Under the pieces are notes generated by a model. That model worked only from the letters and a program-made list of their open reading frames with translations. It was not told where the DNA came from and made no database searches. From an uncultured Phascolarctobacterium sp. (GTDB lineage: Bacteria; Bacillota; Negativicutes; Acidaminococcales; Acidaminococcaceae), in assembly GCA_949299135.1 (NCBI GenBank), contig CASFZG010000004.1, positions 1-64,000 of the forward strand: a DNA stretch of 64,000 nucleotides, read 5' to 3'. Numbering within the stretch: position 1 is the first letter of the stretch; every line of letters starts with the position of its first letter. Positions 1 through 9,176 of the stretch are shown one piece after another. Both the position numbers and the translations under genes were made by a program.

Positions 1-2514
1 TCCATGGAAAACCTTGACCCGGTTGGCGTGCATACCGGCGACTCCGTTGTTGCCGCACCGGCACAAACTTTGAGCGACCACGAAGTACAGATGCTGCGTC
101 AGGCTTCCATTGACATTGTACGCGAGCTTGGCGTACGCGGCGCGTGCAACGTACAGCTTGCGCTGGACCCGAACTCCTACCGTTATTATGTAATCGAAGT
201 TAACCCACGTGTAAGCCGTTCTTCGGCGCTGGCTTCCAAAGCGACCGGCTACCCGATTGCCAAGGTTGCAAGTAAAATTGCCGTTGGCTACACTCTGGAT
301 GAAATCCAGAACGCCGTTACCAAAAAGACGACGGCGTGCTTCGAGCCTTCGCTGGACTATGTTGTTTTGAAATTCCCGCGCTGGCCGTTTGATAAATTTG
401 TTACCGCCGACCGCACTCTGGGCACCCAGATGAAGGCAACCGGCGAGGTTATGGCTATCGAAAGAACGCTGGAAGCATCACTCTTAAAAGCAGTCCGCTC
501 TCTGGAAATCGGCCTTATCCATTTGGAAATGCCGGAACTGAAAGCGCTGAGCGACGAAGAAGTGCATGACCGCATCCACCTGATTGATGACCAGCGCCTG
601 TTTGTTATCGCCGAAGCCTTCCGCCGCGGCGTGACGATTGACGAAGTACATGAAATTACCATGATTGACAAATGGTTCCTGCAGAAGATTATGAACATCG
701 TCAACATGGAAAAACGCATTAAGTCCGAACCGATGACGGAAGATTTGATGCGCGCTGCCAAAAAGATGGGCTTTGCAGACGTTGTTATTGCGGGCTACAT
801 TGGCAAAAAATGGCAGGAAGTACGCGAAATGCGCAAAGGCTGGGGCATTATCCCGACTTATAAAATGGTTGATACCTGCGCCGCAGAGTTTGAAGCTGCA
901 ACCCCGTATTATTATTCCACCTATGCGGAAGAAGACGAAGTTGAAGTAAGCGACAAGAAGAAGGTTGCCGTACTTGGCTCTGGCCCGATCCGTATCGGCC
1001 AGGGCGTTGAGTTCGACTACTGCTCCGTACATTCCGTATGGGCGCTGAAAGAGCTTGGCTACGAAACCATTATCATCAACAACAACCCTGAAACCGTAAG
1101 TACCGACTTTGACACCAGCGACCGCCTGTATTTTGAGCCGCTGACGATTGAGGACGTACTGAACATTTTAGATAAAGAAAAACCGGAAGGCGTTATTGTG
1201 CAGTTCGGCGGACAGACTGCGATTAACCTTGCAGGCCCGCTGGAAAAAGCAGGCATTAAGATTTTGGGCAGCAGCGTGGAAAGCATTGACCGCGCCGAAG
1301 ACCGCGAACGTTTTGACGAGCTGCTGACCTCCTGCAACATTCCGCGCCCGAAAGGACATACCGTATTCGATACCGAAGGAGCTTTGAAGGCTGCTGCCGA
1401 TGTTGGCTACCCGGTAATGGTGCGCCCGTCCTACGTACTCGGCGGCCGCGCTATGGAAATCGTTTACAACGACGATGAACTGAAATACTACATGACAAAC
1501 GCCGTTAAAGCCTCGCATGAACATCCGGTACTGGTTGACCATTACTTGCAGGGCACCGAGGTTGAGGTTGACGCTATCTGCGACGGCACCGACGTATTGA
1601 TTCCGGGCATTATGGAACATATCGAACGCGCAGGCGTACACTCCGGCGACTCCATTGCCGTATATCCGCCGCGTACCCTATCGGAATCCGTTATTAAAAC
1701 GATTATCGACTATACCAACAGAATTTCCATCGGCCTTGAAGTTCACGGCATGATTAACATTCAGTACATCGTGCGCAACAACGAAGTATTCGTTATCGAG
1801 GTTAACCCGCGTTCTTCCCGTACCGTGCCGTTCCTCAGCAAAGTTACCACTATTCAGATGGTTGACGTTGCAACCAAATGCGCAATGGGCCACGGTATCC
1901 GCGAGCAGGGCTTCCGCCCGGGCTTGCAGCTGTTCCCGGACTACTATGCTGTTAAAGCGCCGGTATTCTCCTTCAACAAGATGAGCAATGTTGATATCAC
2001 CCTTGGGCCGGAGATGAAATCCACCGGCGAGGTTATGGCAATCGACTACCAGTATTCGCGCGCGCTGTACAAAGCCTGCATTGCTGCCGGCATCAACGTA
2101 CCGCACGAAGGTTCGATTTTGATTACCGTTGCCGATATGGATAAGGAAGAAGCATGCGAAATTGCTGCGGGCTTTGCTGATTTGGGCTATGAAATTACCG
2201 CAACCGGCGGTACTGCCGAATATTTGCAGAGCCACGGCGTAAATGTAAGGGTGGCCACTAAAGTAAGCGAAGGCAGCCCGAACATTCTGGACGAAATTAA
2301 AGAAGGCCATATCAGTATGGTTATCAATACAACAAACCACGGGCGTGACGCCGAACGCGACGGTTTCAAAATCCGCCGCTCCACGGTTGAACATGCCATT
2401 GCCTGTCTGACTTCTCTTGATACGGCACGCGAATTGCAGCATGTAATGAGCGCTATGCGCCGCCGCCGCGTTGTAAGCATCGTGGCTTTGCAGGATCTTG
2501 CCTGGGAGGGCTGA
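1..2514 (+). CDS. carB: Carbamoyl-phosphate synthase large subunit, 5'-truncated by the window edge
   Basis: Makes carbamoyl phosphate from bicarbonate, ammonia (from CarA-hydrolysed glutamine) and two ATP, for pyrimidine and arginine synthesis in the cytoplasm. The frame is open from base 1, and the visible protein begins inside the first ATP-grasp half. [18 protein letters not shown] ends that domain, the oligomerisation region follows, and the second synthetase half begins at [17 protein letters not shown]. The C-terminal MGS-like allosteric domain contains TGGTAEYL. About 837 residues are present; the family is near 1,070, so roughly the first 235 residues lie upstream (inference). The ATG at 4 is internal, not a start. 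The stop lies 3 bp before pyrK, so the gene is part of the pyr operon. carA is not visible. Confidence 0.97.
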   Translation, partial: SMENLDPVGVHTGDSVVAAPAQTLSDHEVQMLRQASIDIVRELGVRGACNVQLALDPNSYRYYVIEVNPRVSRSSALASKATGYPIAKVASKIAVGYTLDEIQNAVTKKTTACFEPSLDYVVLKFPRWPFDKFVTADRTLGTQMKATGEVMAIERTLEASLLKAVRSLEIGLIHLEMPELKALSDEEVHDRIHLIDDQRLFVIAEAFRRGVTIDEVHEITMIDKWFLQKIMNIVNMEKRIKSEPMTEDLMRAAKKMGFADVVIAGYIGKKWQEVREMRKGWGIIPTYKMVDTCAAEFEAATPYYYSTYAEEDEVEVSDKKKVAVLGSGPIRIGQGVEFDYCSVHSVWALKELGYETIIINNNPETVSTDFDTSDRLYFEPLTIEDVLNILDKEKPEGVIVQFGGQTAINLAGPLEKAGIKILGSSVESIDRAEDRERFDELLTSCNIPRPKGHTVFDTEGALKAAADVGYPVMVRPSYVLGGRAMEIVYNDDELKYYMTNAVKASHEHPVLVDHYLQGTEVEVDAICDGTDVLIPGIMEHIERAGVHSGDSIAVYPPRTLSESVIKTIIDYTNRISIGLEVHGMINIQYIVRNNEVFVIEVNPRSSRTVPFLSKVTTIQMVDVATKCAMGHGIREQGFRPGLQLFPDYYAVKAPVFSFNKMSNVDITLGPEMKSTGEVMAIDYQYSRALYKACIAAGINVPHEGSILITVADMDKEEACEIAAGFADLGYEITATGGTAEYLQSHGVNVRVATKVSEGSPNILDEIKEGHISMVINTTNHGRDAERDGFKIRRSTVEHAIACLTSLDTARELQHVMSAMRRRRVVSIVALQDLAWEG

Positions 2515-2517
2515 TAT

Positions 2518-3285
2518 ATGCCTAAAAAAATAGTTGAAGCTAAAGTTGTAGGCCAGCGTGTCTTAAACAGTTCAACAAAATTAATAGAAGTTTATGCGCC
2601 GGAGCTGGCAGAGCTTGCCGTTCCAGGGCAGTTTGTAAACGTGCAGGTGTTTAACCGCACTGCACCGTTGCTGCGCCGTCCGTTCGGTGTGGCAGCCGTT
2701 AACAAAAATGACGGCACCATTACCATGATTTACCGCATTATCGGTGACGCTACCAAACTGCTGGCAGAATATTGCAGCGGCGATAAATTAAGCATTGTCG
2801 GCCCGCTGGGGCATGGTTTTGACATGAACGCCGAGCACCCACTGATTGTAGGCGGTGGGCTGGGGCTTGCACCACTCTTGTATCTGGCATCTGCCTTTGG
2901 CAAAGGCAAAGCAGAGATTGTTATGGGCGGGCGTACAGCCGACGAGCTGTTCTGGACGGAGCTGTACGAAGATTTGTGCCCGGTTATGCACTTAACCACC
3001 GACGACGGCAGCTGCGGCACCAAAGGCACTGTTATGGCAGTGCTGCCGGAACTTTTGGCAAGCGGCAAATACGACATTGTTTATGTTTGCGGCCCTGTGC
3101 CGATGATGAAAGCCGTTGCGGAAGCAGCCAAAAAATACGGCGTTAAATGCCAGGTATCGCTTGAAAAATACATGGCGTGCGGTTTGGGCGCGTGCTTGTC
3201 CTGCTCGTGCAGCGGCATTGGCAAACGCCTGAAGGTTTGCACTGACGGCCCGGTATTCTGGGCTGAGGAGGTGGGCGAATGGTAA
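2518..3285 (+). CDS. pyrK: Dihydroorotate dehydrogenase B, electron-transfer subunit
   Basis: Passes electrons from the PyrD FMN to NAD+ through FAD and a 2Fe-2S cluster, forming a PyrD2-PyrK2 complex in the cytoplasm. The 255-residue protein has an N-terminal ferredoxin-reductase-like FAD domain (LLRRPFGVA), a nucleotide-binding domain ([14 protein letters not shown]) and a C-terminal cluster site with Cys221, Cys226, Cys229 and Cys241. GGGAGG lies about 10 bp upstream of the ATG. The end overlaps pyrD by 7 bp (ATGGTAA), indicating translational coupling. Similar to the SudB/NfnA-like protein at 21672, but the position next to pyrD fixes the assignment. Confidence 0.96.
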   Translation: MPKKIVEAKVVGQRVLNSSTKLIEVYAPELAELAVPGQFVNVQVFNRTAPLLRRPFGVAAVNKNDGTITMIYRIIGDATKLLAEYCSGDKLSIVGPLGHGFDMNAEHPLIVGGGLGLAPLLYLASAFGKGKAEIVMGGRTADELFWTELYEDLCPVMHLTTDDGSCGTKGTVMAVLPELLASGKYDIVYVCGPVPMMKAVAEAAKKYGVKCQVSLEKYMACGLGACLSCSCSGIGKRLKVCTDGPVFWAEEVGEW

Positions 3286-4241
3286 ACGCTAAATTGTATG
3301 ACGGACGCCTGGCGGTTGATATCGCCGGTTTAAAAATGCAGACGCCGGTTACCACTGCCTCCGGTACTTTTGGTTTTGGCTTGGAATTTACCGATTTTCT
3401 TGATTTGGAAAAAGTCGGTGCGGTGTGCGTTAAAGGCACCACGCTGTTGCCGCGCGAAGGCAATAAAGGCCAGCGCGCTGTAGAAACCCCTTCCGGCATG
3501 CTGAACTGCGTCGGTTTGGAAAATCCCGGCAGCGATTACTTTTTAAACGAAACGCTGCCCAAACTGCGTAAATATGATGTGCCCGTTATCGTCAACATTG
3601 CGGCATCTTCGCCGGAGGAATACGGCGAACTGGCACACAAACTTGACGTTGACGGCGTTAACGCAGTAGAAATCAACATATCCTGCCCGAATGTAAAACA
3701 GGGCGGCATTGCTTTCGGCACCTGTCCGGAAAGCGCCGCTGCCGTTGTAGAGCAGGTTAAAAAGCATTTCAGCAAAACAGTTATCACCAAACTTTCCCCT
3801 AACGTAACCAGCATTACGGAAATGGCACTGGCTGTCGAAGCGGCAGGCACGGACGCCATCTCCTTAATCAATACGCTTATCGGCATGAAGATTGACATTG
3901 AACGTAAGCGCCCGGTGCTTGGCAACATCACCGGTGGTTTAAGCGGCCCGGCAGTGCGCCCTGTTGCCGTTCGCATGTGTTATGAAGTAGCGCAGAAGGT
4001 GCATGTGCCTATTATCGGCATGGGCGGCATTGAAACGGCGGAGGACGCGATTGAGTTCTTCCTGTGCGGCGCCAGCGCCATTGCTGTCGGCACGGCTAAC
4101 TTCCGCAATCCGGCTATTGCCGAAACCATCAGCCACGGCATTCTGGACTACATGGACAGGCACGGCGTTGACAAACTTACCGATATGATTGGCGCGGCTC
4201 TGCCTGAAGGCAGCTTTGCTCTGCGTAGCGGAAAGGAGTAA
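3279..4241 (+). CDS. pyrD: Dihydroorotate dehydrogenase B, catalytic subunit
   Basis: Oxidises dihydroorotate to orotate using FMN, the fourth step of UMP synthesis; this is the class 1B, NAD-linked form that needs PyrK. The 320-residue TIM barrel shows [10 protein letters not shown] near the N-terminus and the active-site segment [11 protein letters not shown], whose cysteine is the catalytic base in class 1 enzymes. The C-terminal phosphate loop is [11 protein letters not shown] followed by [12 protein letters not shown]. It overlaps pyrK by 7 bp and is followed by pyrF after 3 bp, as expected in a tight Firmicute pyr operon. Confidence 0.96.
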   Translation: MVNAKLYDGRLAVDIAGLKMQTPVTTASGTFGFGLEFTDFLDLEKVGAVCVKGTTLLPREGNKGQRAVETPSGMLNCVGLENPGSDYFLNETLPKLRKYDVPVIVNIAASSPEEYGELAHKLDVDGVNAVEINISCPNVKQGGIAFGTCPESAAAVVEQVKKHFSKTVITKLSPNVTSITEMALAVEAAGTDAISLINTLIGMKIDIERKRPVLGNITGGLSGPAVRPVAVRMCYEVAQKVHVPIIGMGGIETAEDAIEFFLCGASAIAVGTANFRNPAIAETISHGILDYMDRHGVDKLTDMIGAALPEGSFALRSGKE

Positions 4242-4244
4242 GCC

Positions 4245-4958
4245 ATGAGTGATGAACGTTTGATAGTTGCGCTCGATTTCCCGACTGCTGAGCTGGCAAA
4301 AGCCTGCGTGGAGGAGTTGGGCGACAGCGTCTGCCATTACAAAGTCGGCATGGAACTTTATTATGCCGCAGGCAGTGAGATGGTCCGCTTTTTAAAAGAG
4401 CATAATAAAAAAGTGTTTCTGGATTTGAAGCTGCATGACATTCCTAACACCGTTGCCAGCGCGCTTTCGGTTTTAACCACGCTTGGCGCGGATATGCTGA
4501 ACGTACATGCCATCGGCGGTAAAAAGATGATGCAGGAAGCAGTGAAGGCTGTGCATGCCAAAGCAGCAGAGCTGGGACGACCTGCGCCGAAACTGATTGC
4601 CGTTACCGTGCTGACCAGCATCGACGAAGAACAGTATGCAGACCTTAATTATAAAAACAGCATTGCCGAACAGGTAATCGCTTTGGCGAAACTTGCCAAA
4701 GAAGCGGGTATGGACGGCGTTGTCGCATCCCCGCAGGAAGCGGCAGGCATCCGCGAGGCGTGCGGCGAAGGCTTTTTGATTGTAACGCCCGGCATCCGCC
4801 CGGCAGGCGCTGCCGTTAACGACCAGAGCAGAATTGCCACACCGGCAGGCGCGCTGAAAAACGGTTCGACCCATATTGTTGTGGGCAGGCCGATTACCAA
4901 AGCAGAAGATAAAAAAGCTGCGGCACAAAGCATTGCAGCAGAAATAAGAGGTGTATGA
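4245..4958 (+). CDS. pyrF: Orotidine 5'-phosphate decarboxylase
   Basis: Converts OMP to UMP and CO2, the last step of de novo UMP synthesis. The 237-residue TIM barrel begins IVALDFPTAE and carries the signature LDLKLHDIPNTV with the catalytic Lys/Asp pairs. The phosphate-binding end is GITPGIRP-like (VTPGIRPAG) plus VVGRPITKAED. Length matches the family. GGAGTAAGCC precedes the ATG, and the 3-bp gap from pyrD and overlap with the pyrE leader indicate one transcript. Confidence 0.97.
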   Translation: MSDERLIVALDFPTAELAKACVEELGDSVCHYKVGMELYYAAGSEMVRFLKEHNKKVFLDLKLHDIPNTVASALSVLTTLGADMLNVHAIGGKKMMQEAVKAVHAKAAELGRPAPKLIAVTVLTSIDEEQYADLNYKNSIAEQVIALAKLAKEAGMDGVVASPQEAAGIREACGEGFLIVTPGIRPAGAAVNDQSRIATPAGALKNGSTHIVVGRPITKAEDKKAAAQSIAAEIRGV

Positions 4959-4962
4959 ACTT

Positions 4963-5538
4963 ATGATGCAGGAAAAAGAAGTAATGCAGTTGTTGGAAGA
5001 AACCGAAGCAGTGCTGCACGGCCATTTTTTGCTGACCAGCGGCCTGCACAGCCCGATGTATGTTGAAAAATTCAACGTGCTGCAGCACCCGAAATATACG
5101 GAAATGCTGTGCCAGGAACTGGCTGAACGCTATGCGGCAGACAATGTTGAACTGGTTGTAGGCCCTATGACCGGCGGTATTTTACTGGCGCACGAAGTTG
5201 GCAAGGCACTTGGCACCCGCGCTATTTTTACCGAACGTGAAAACGGCAAAATGACTTTGAAACGCGGTTTCCAGATTCCGGAAGGCACCCGTGTTTTGAT
5301 TGTTGAAGACATTGTTACCACCGGTGGCAGCGTTAAAGAAGTGCTGGAAGTTGTTAAAGCACACGGCGGCGTACCGGTTGGCATTGGCCTGTTGGTTGAC
5401 CGCAGCGGCGGCAAGGTTGATTTTGGCATGCGCACCGAAGCATTGCTGCACCTTGACGTGCCGACTTACGACCCGAACGACTGCCCGCTTTGCAAAGAAG
5501 GTAAACCGTTTACCAAACGCGGCCGTACCGGCAAATAA
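4963..5538 (+). CDS. pyrE: Orotate phosphoribosyltransferase
   Basis: Joins orotate to PRPP to give OMP, completing the set carB-pyrK-pyrD-pyrF-pyrE. The PRPP-binding loop VLIVEDIVTTGGSV is intact and the C-terminus carries a CPLC pair. An in-frame GTG exists at 4951, but AGAGGTG at 4947-4953 is well spaced for ATG 4963 (or 4966), so the product is about 190 residues. The preferred start lies just after the pyrF stop at 4956-4958. It is the last gene of the operon; a strong terminator follows. Confidence 0.94.
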   Translation: MMQEKEVMQLLEETEAVLHGHFLLTSGLHSPMYVEKFNVLQHPKYTEMLCQELAERYAADNVELVVGPMTGGILLAHEVGKALGTRAIFTERENGKMTLKRGFQIPEGTRVLIVEDIVTTGGSVKEVLEVVKAHGGVPVGIGLLVDRSGGKVDFGMRTEALLHLDVPTYDPNDCPLCKEGKPFTKRGRTGK

Positions 5539-5569
5539 TTTATAATTTAATTTTTAACGAATTTGTGAC

Positions 5570-5605
5570 ACCGGCGGATGTTTATTGCATCTGCCGGTAT
5601 TTTTG
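5570..5605 (+). terminator. Rho-independent terminator of the pyr operon
   Basis: Arms ACCGGCGGATG (5570-5580) and CATCTGCCGGT (5588-5598) form an 11-bp stem with one G-T wobble and a 7-nt loop, followed by ATTTTTG. It lies 32 bp after the pyrE stop. Confidence 0.9.
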
Positions 5606-5669
5606 TTTTATAATAATGACGCTGCCGCTTTTAACGCGCAGCAATATTTTTGTGTATGGTGATTAACCG

Positions 5670-6305
5670 GTGACAGTTTGGTTGGCTTTTTATTTTGTGC
5701 TGGGCGCTGTTCTGGGCAGGCTTTTAAAATTATATGCCTGCCGTTATTGCGGCGCAGTTTACGGCAGCAGAAATTTACCGACAGAACTTTTAACGGGCAC
5801 AGCCTTTGTATTATGCGGGCTACATTTTAAACCTGTTCTGCCGCTTGCGCTGATGTTTGTGTTAACATCGTGCTTGATTTTGATAAGTTTAATTGATTAT
5901 AAAACGCAGATTATACCGGACGGACTGGTTGGCGTTATTGCCGTCAGTGGTGTGCTGTATAATTTGCTGTATGCACCACAGGGCATTATGTATATGCTGC
6001 TCGGCGGAGCAGTTGGCTTTGCAGTAATGGTACTAATATTTATTATCAGCCGCGGTGGCATGGGCGGCGGGGATGTTAAATTAAGCGCCGCTGTCGGTTT
6101 ATGGTTGGGCGTGGAAGGGACGCTTTTATTTTTACTGCTGGCTTTTATCATGGGTGGTGTTATAAGTTTACTTTTGTTGGTAAGCGGCGTAAAAAGCAAA
6201 GGTGACGCAATTCCTTTCGGGCCGTTTTTATGTGTATCGGCATTTATAACCGTGCTTTACCAGCCGTTTTTATTAAATTTTTACTGGCAGTTATTTTTAT
6301 TTTAG
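5670..6305 (+). CDS. Prepilin peptidase, A24 family, short N-terminus
   Basis: Membrane aspartyl protease that removes the leader of type IV prepilins or pseudopilins. The 211-residue protein has about six to seven hydrophobic segments and the two catalytic aspartates of the family: Asp76 in SLIDYKTQIIPD and Asp135 in MGGGDVKLSAA (GxGD). PilD-type enzymes are usually 250-290 residues, with two CxxC pairs in an N-terminal methylation domain. Here only the second pair remains (Cys24-Arg-Tyr-Cys27). The start is GTG 5670; no strong ribosome site is visible. The gene opens a small cluster with pilM/N and pilO. It probably cleaves but may not N-methylate (inference). Confidence 0.85.
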   Translation: MTVWLAFYFVLGAVLGRLLKLYACRYCGAVYGSRNLPTELLTGTAFVLCGLHFKPVLPLALMFVLTSCLILISLIDYKTQIIPDGLVGVIAVSGVLYNLLYAPQGIMYMLLGGAVGFAVMVLIFIISRGGMGGGDVKLSAAVGLWLGVEGTLLFLLLAFIMGGVISLLLLVSGVKSKGDAIPFGPFLCVSAFITVLYQPFLLNFYWQLFLF

Positions 6306-6308
6306 GGG

Positions 6309-7748
6309 ATGACGATGGATTATAAACTTTTATTAAATAAACTTTTGCAGAAGCGTTTTAAAAAGCTGCTTGCTGCGGATATCGGCAGTACCAACATCAA
6401 ACTTACCGTTGTGGACGGTGCAAAACGCACGCCAGTTGTTGCAGCGCTTTATCAGAAAGCATTGCCGCCGGAATTACAGGGCGTAACTTTTGGTTATAAT
6501 ACATCTGCTTTGGCAGATTTTATTAACGGCATTGTTAAGCATGAAAAGATTAACGCTGATGGCATTGTATTTACTGTTGGCGCAGATAATTCTGCCATTC
6601 TGACTTTTGATATGCCAAATATGGCAGACGGTGAATTACAGGAAGCTGCTCGCTGGGAACTGGCGCACGAATTAAACAGCGAACCGGAAAGTTTTAATTA
6701 TGCGGCGGCGTACTTAACGGAAAACAACGAAGGCCTGAATAAAGTTACGGCAGCGGTAATGCCGCAGAGTGCAGCTAAAGCATTTACGGAAATTGCCGCA
6801 CAGCTTGATTTGCCGTTATGCGGCGTATTTTTGCATTCCGCCGCTGTTGAACAAACCTTTAACAAAAGCTATACGGATTTTATATTGCTTGATTGTACCG
6901 GCGAAAACGAAGCAGTAATAACGGCATTTAATAATGCTTTACCGGTATTGCAAAAGCAGTTTAACAGTGAAATTAACGCCGGAAATATAATGGCTACAGT
7001 TGCAGAAATGCAGGCAGTTTTGTCTGAAACAGAATTTAAACAGCTTGTTATCAACAGCAATATCAACGCTGATTTACAGAAAGAATTGGAAGCAGCTGTT
7101 TTACCGGTTGTTATCAACGATATAACGCACAGCGTTGGTTTTGCTGAAACTTTACCGGCTGAATATTTACAGCAACTTTATTATTTTGCCGCTGTTATTG
7201 GCACTGCGCTGTGTTATTTAAATGGCAACAGGCTGAATTTGCTGCCGCTAAAGCAAAATACTTTTACCGTTAACCGCTGGCAGGCGTACCGTGCCGCCGC
7301 GTCCTGCTGCGTAATTTGCTTTTTGGCAGCGTGGGCATGGCAGCTTGTACAGCTTTACAGCGTGCAAAGTGATTTACAAAAAGTTCAGCAGCAAATTGCA
7401 GCTATGGGAAAATGGCAGCAGCGCTATGAAGATGCCGCTGCATTTAATGCACAGCTCAACCACCGCTTAAAGCTGGCGGAAAATCTGCGCAAGCAAAATA
7501 CAGACTGGCAGCAGGTTTTAGCAGACGTAGCGGAAAGTACGCCAACAGGCTGCTGGCTGGAAAAGATAGAGCAGGGCAGCGAAAACAGGGAAGTTATCAT
7601 CAGCGGCTATGCGCCTGATATACCCAAAGCTGTGGAGCTTGCCGAAGCATTGGGCAAGAATGACAAAACAGAATTGACAGAACTTAAAACCGCGCAACTT
7701 GAAGGAAGAAGTTACGCCGCATTTAATTTGCTGTTAGAGAGGATGTAA
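6309..7748 (+). CDS. PilM-PilN fusion, type IV pilus inner-membrane platform
   Basis: Looks like two pilus assembly proteins in one 479-residue chain. Residues about 18-290 resemble the actin-like PilM (LLAADIGSTNIKLTVVDG at the nucleotide-binding edge). The chain then passes into a PilN-like part that starts with RLNLLPLK, the usual PilN INLLP-type motif. A single membrane helix lies near residues 325-350, followed by a coiled coil and a periplasmic fimbrial-assembly domain (STPTGCWLEKIEQ, VIISGYAPD). PilM normally binds the cytoplasmic tail of PilN, so a fusion is functionally sensible. It begins 3 bp after the peptidase gene and adjoins pilO. Could also serve a type II-secretion-like system (GspL is similarly built). 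Confidence 0.78.
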   Translation: MTMDYKLLLNKLLQKRFKKLLAADIGSTNIKLTVVDGAKRTPVVAALYQKALPPELQGVTFGYNTSALADFINGIVKHEKINADGIVFTVGADNSAILTFDMPNMADGELQEAARWELAHELNSEPESFNYAAAYLTENNEGLNKVTAAVMPQSAAKAFTEIAAQLDLPLCGVFLHSAAVEQTFNKSYTDFILLDCTGENEAVITAFNNALPVLQKQFNSEINAGNIMATVAEMQAVLSETEFKQLVINSNINADLQKELEAAVLPVVINDITHSVGFAETLPAEYLQQLYYFAAVIGTALCYLNGNRLNLLPLKQNTFTVNRWQAYRAAASCCVICFLAAWAWQLVQLYSVQSDLQKVQQQIAAMGKWQQRYEDAAAFNAQLNHRLKLAENLRKQNTDWQQVLADVAESTPTGCWLEKIEQGSENREVIISGYAPDIPKAVELAEALGKNDKTELTELKTAQLEGRSYAAFNLLLERM

Positions 7749-7751
7749 TTG

Positions 7752-8318
7752 ATGCAGGAACTTTATTTGCAACTGCAAAATTTAAAACGCACCGATAAAT
7801 ACAGCCTGCTTTTAATCGCCGCCGTGGCTGTGTGTTTAGCAATAAAATTTTTAGCCATAGAACCGCTGCAAAACAGAGTGCAGCTTACGCAAAATTTACT
7901 GTCGGAAGAACAGCAGCGGCTTGTAAATTACCGCAGCTTTGCGGAAGTATACCGCAATTACGAAGCATTTACGGCAGAACAGGCGCATGCTGCGGAAGCT
8001 GCTTATAAACTTTTGCCGGAAGAAGTAACGGCGGCAGAACTTATCCGTGAATATACGGAGCTGGCAGGAAAATATAATCTGCGCGTGCAGAGTATTAAAC
8101 CGGTGCCGCCGCAAAAACAAACTAAAAAAGCTTACGAAGCAGTGACCTTGAAAATAAATTTGAGCGGTAATTTTTATAAAACGGCTGAATTTTTAGATGA
8201 ATTGCAAAACAGAGGACGGCTTGTAACAATCAGCAACGCCGTTATAGAGCGCAATACAGAAGGTTTGCCCGGCAGCGTAACGCTTACCGCCGATTTGACG
8301 GCTTACGCGTTAAAATAA
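7752..8318 (+). CDS. pilO: PilO-like pilus assembly protein
   Basis: A 188-residue protein with an N-terminal membrane helix (YSLLLIAAVAVCLAIKFL), a coiled coil rich in Glu and Gln, and a C-terminal ferredoxin-like half ending in a PilO-type segment (VTLKINLSGNFYKTAEFL). PilO pairs with PilN in the periplasm and aligns the pilus machine. A TTG at 7749 is in frame, but ATG 7752 is the likelier start. It directly follows the PilM/N fusion. No ATPase (PilB), platform protein (PilC) or pilin gene is in the window, so the rest of the system must lie elsewhere. Assignment rests on topology and context more than on sequence motifs. Confidence 0.68.
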   Translation: MQELYLQLQNLKRTDKYSLLLIAAVAVCLAIKFLAIEPLQNRVQLTQNLLSEEQQRLVNYRSFAEVYRNYEAFTAEQAHAAEAAYKLLPEEVTAAELIREYTELAGKYNLRVQSIKPVPPQKQTKKAYEAVTLKINLSGNFYKTAEFLDELQNRGRLVTISNAVIERNTEGLPGSVTLTADLTAYALK

Positions 8319-8337
8319 CGCAAAGTAATTGAACTGC

Positions 8338-8367
8338 TTGCTATAAGCCCGCTTTAAGTTGTATAAT
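8338..8367 (+). promoter_or_regulatory. Probable promoter of larB-larC-rnhC
   Basis: TTGCTA (8338-8343) and TATAAT (8362-8367) are separated by 18 bp in the gap between pilO and larB, with about 50 nt of leader before the larB ATG. Confidence 0.5.
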
Positions 8368-8416
8368 TATATAGTTGGAAGAACTTATTTTTGAGAGTTA
8401 AAAAGGATTTTGAATT

Positions 8417-9172
8417 ATGGAATATAAAAAGCAGGTACAAGAATTACTGAACGATTTTAAAGCGGGCAAAATTGACGACGCTGCATTTTTGAAAAAGCTG
8501 CGCAGCAGTGAATACAGCGATTTGGGCTTTGCCATGATTGACCATGAGCGCAGTTTGCGTCAGGGCTTTGCCGAAGTTGTCTACTGCGAAGGAAAGACGG
8601 CGGAACAAACGGCAGCCATTATGGCGCGCCTGGCAGAGGTGCATGACAATATCATCGGCACGCGCGCCAATAAAGAAAAATTTGCCGCCGTTAAAGCGGT
8701 TGTGCCGGATGCCGAATATTACAAGGATGCCGGTTTTATTAAAATTGAACGCCGCCCGCTGCCGAAGGATGAAAAGCGGTATATCGCCGTTGTTACTGCA
8801 GGTACCAGTGATTTGCCGGTATCGGAAGAAGCCGCCTTGACCGCTGAAATTATGGGCAATACCGTTAAGCGTGTGTATGATGTCGGTGTGGCAGGTATTC
8901 ACCGCCTGTTCAGCAAAATTGATATCATCCGCGAGGCGAATGTGGTTATTGTCGTTGCCGGTATGGAAGGCGCGCTGGCAAGTGTTGTCGGCGGGCTGGT
9001 GGATAAACCTGTTATTGCCGTGCCGACGAGCGTTGGCTATGGCGCCAATTTCAAGGGCTTATCGGCGCTTTTGGGCATGCTGAACAGCTGCTCGGCAGGC
9101 GTGGCCGTTGTCAATATCGATAATGGGTTCGGCGCTGGGCGCATGGCAAGCATTATCAATCATATGAGGTGA
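8417..9172 (+). CDS. larB: Nickel-pincer cofactor biosynthesis protein LarB
   Basis: Carboxylates and hydrolyses nicotinic acid adenine dinucleotide to pyridinium-3,5-biscarboxylate mononucleotide, the first step towards the nickel-pincer nucleotide used by lactate racemase and related LarA enzymes. The 251-residue protein has a PurE-like C-terminal domain with [20 protein letters not shown] and a later [14 protein letters not shown] segment. It is followed after 4 bp by larC. Neither larE nor larA is visible, so the sulfur-insertion step and the target enzyme must be encoded elsewhere. Confidence 0.93.
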   Translation: MEYKKQVQELLNDFKAGKIDDAAFLKKLRSSEYSDLGFAMIDHERSLRQGFAEVVYCEGKTAEQTAAIMARLAEVHDNIIGTRANKEKFAAVKAVVPDAEYYKDAGFIKIERRPLPKDEKRYIAVVTAGTSDLPVSEEAALTAEIMGNTVKRVYDVGVAGIHRLFSKIDIIREANVVIVVAGMEGALASVVGGLVDKPVIAVPTSVGYGANFKGLSALLGMLNSCSAGVAVVNIDNGFGAGRMASIINHMR

Positions 9173-9176
9173 GAAA

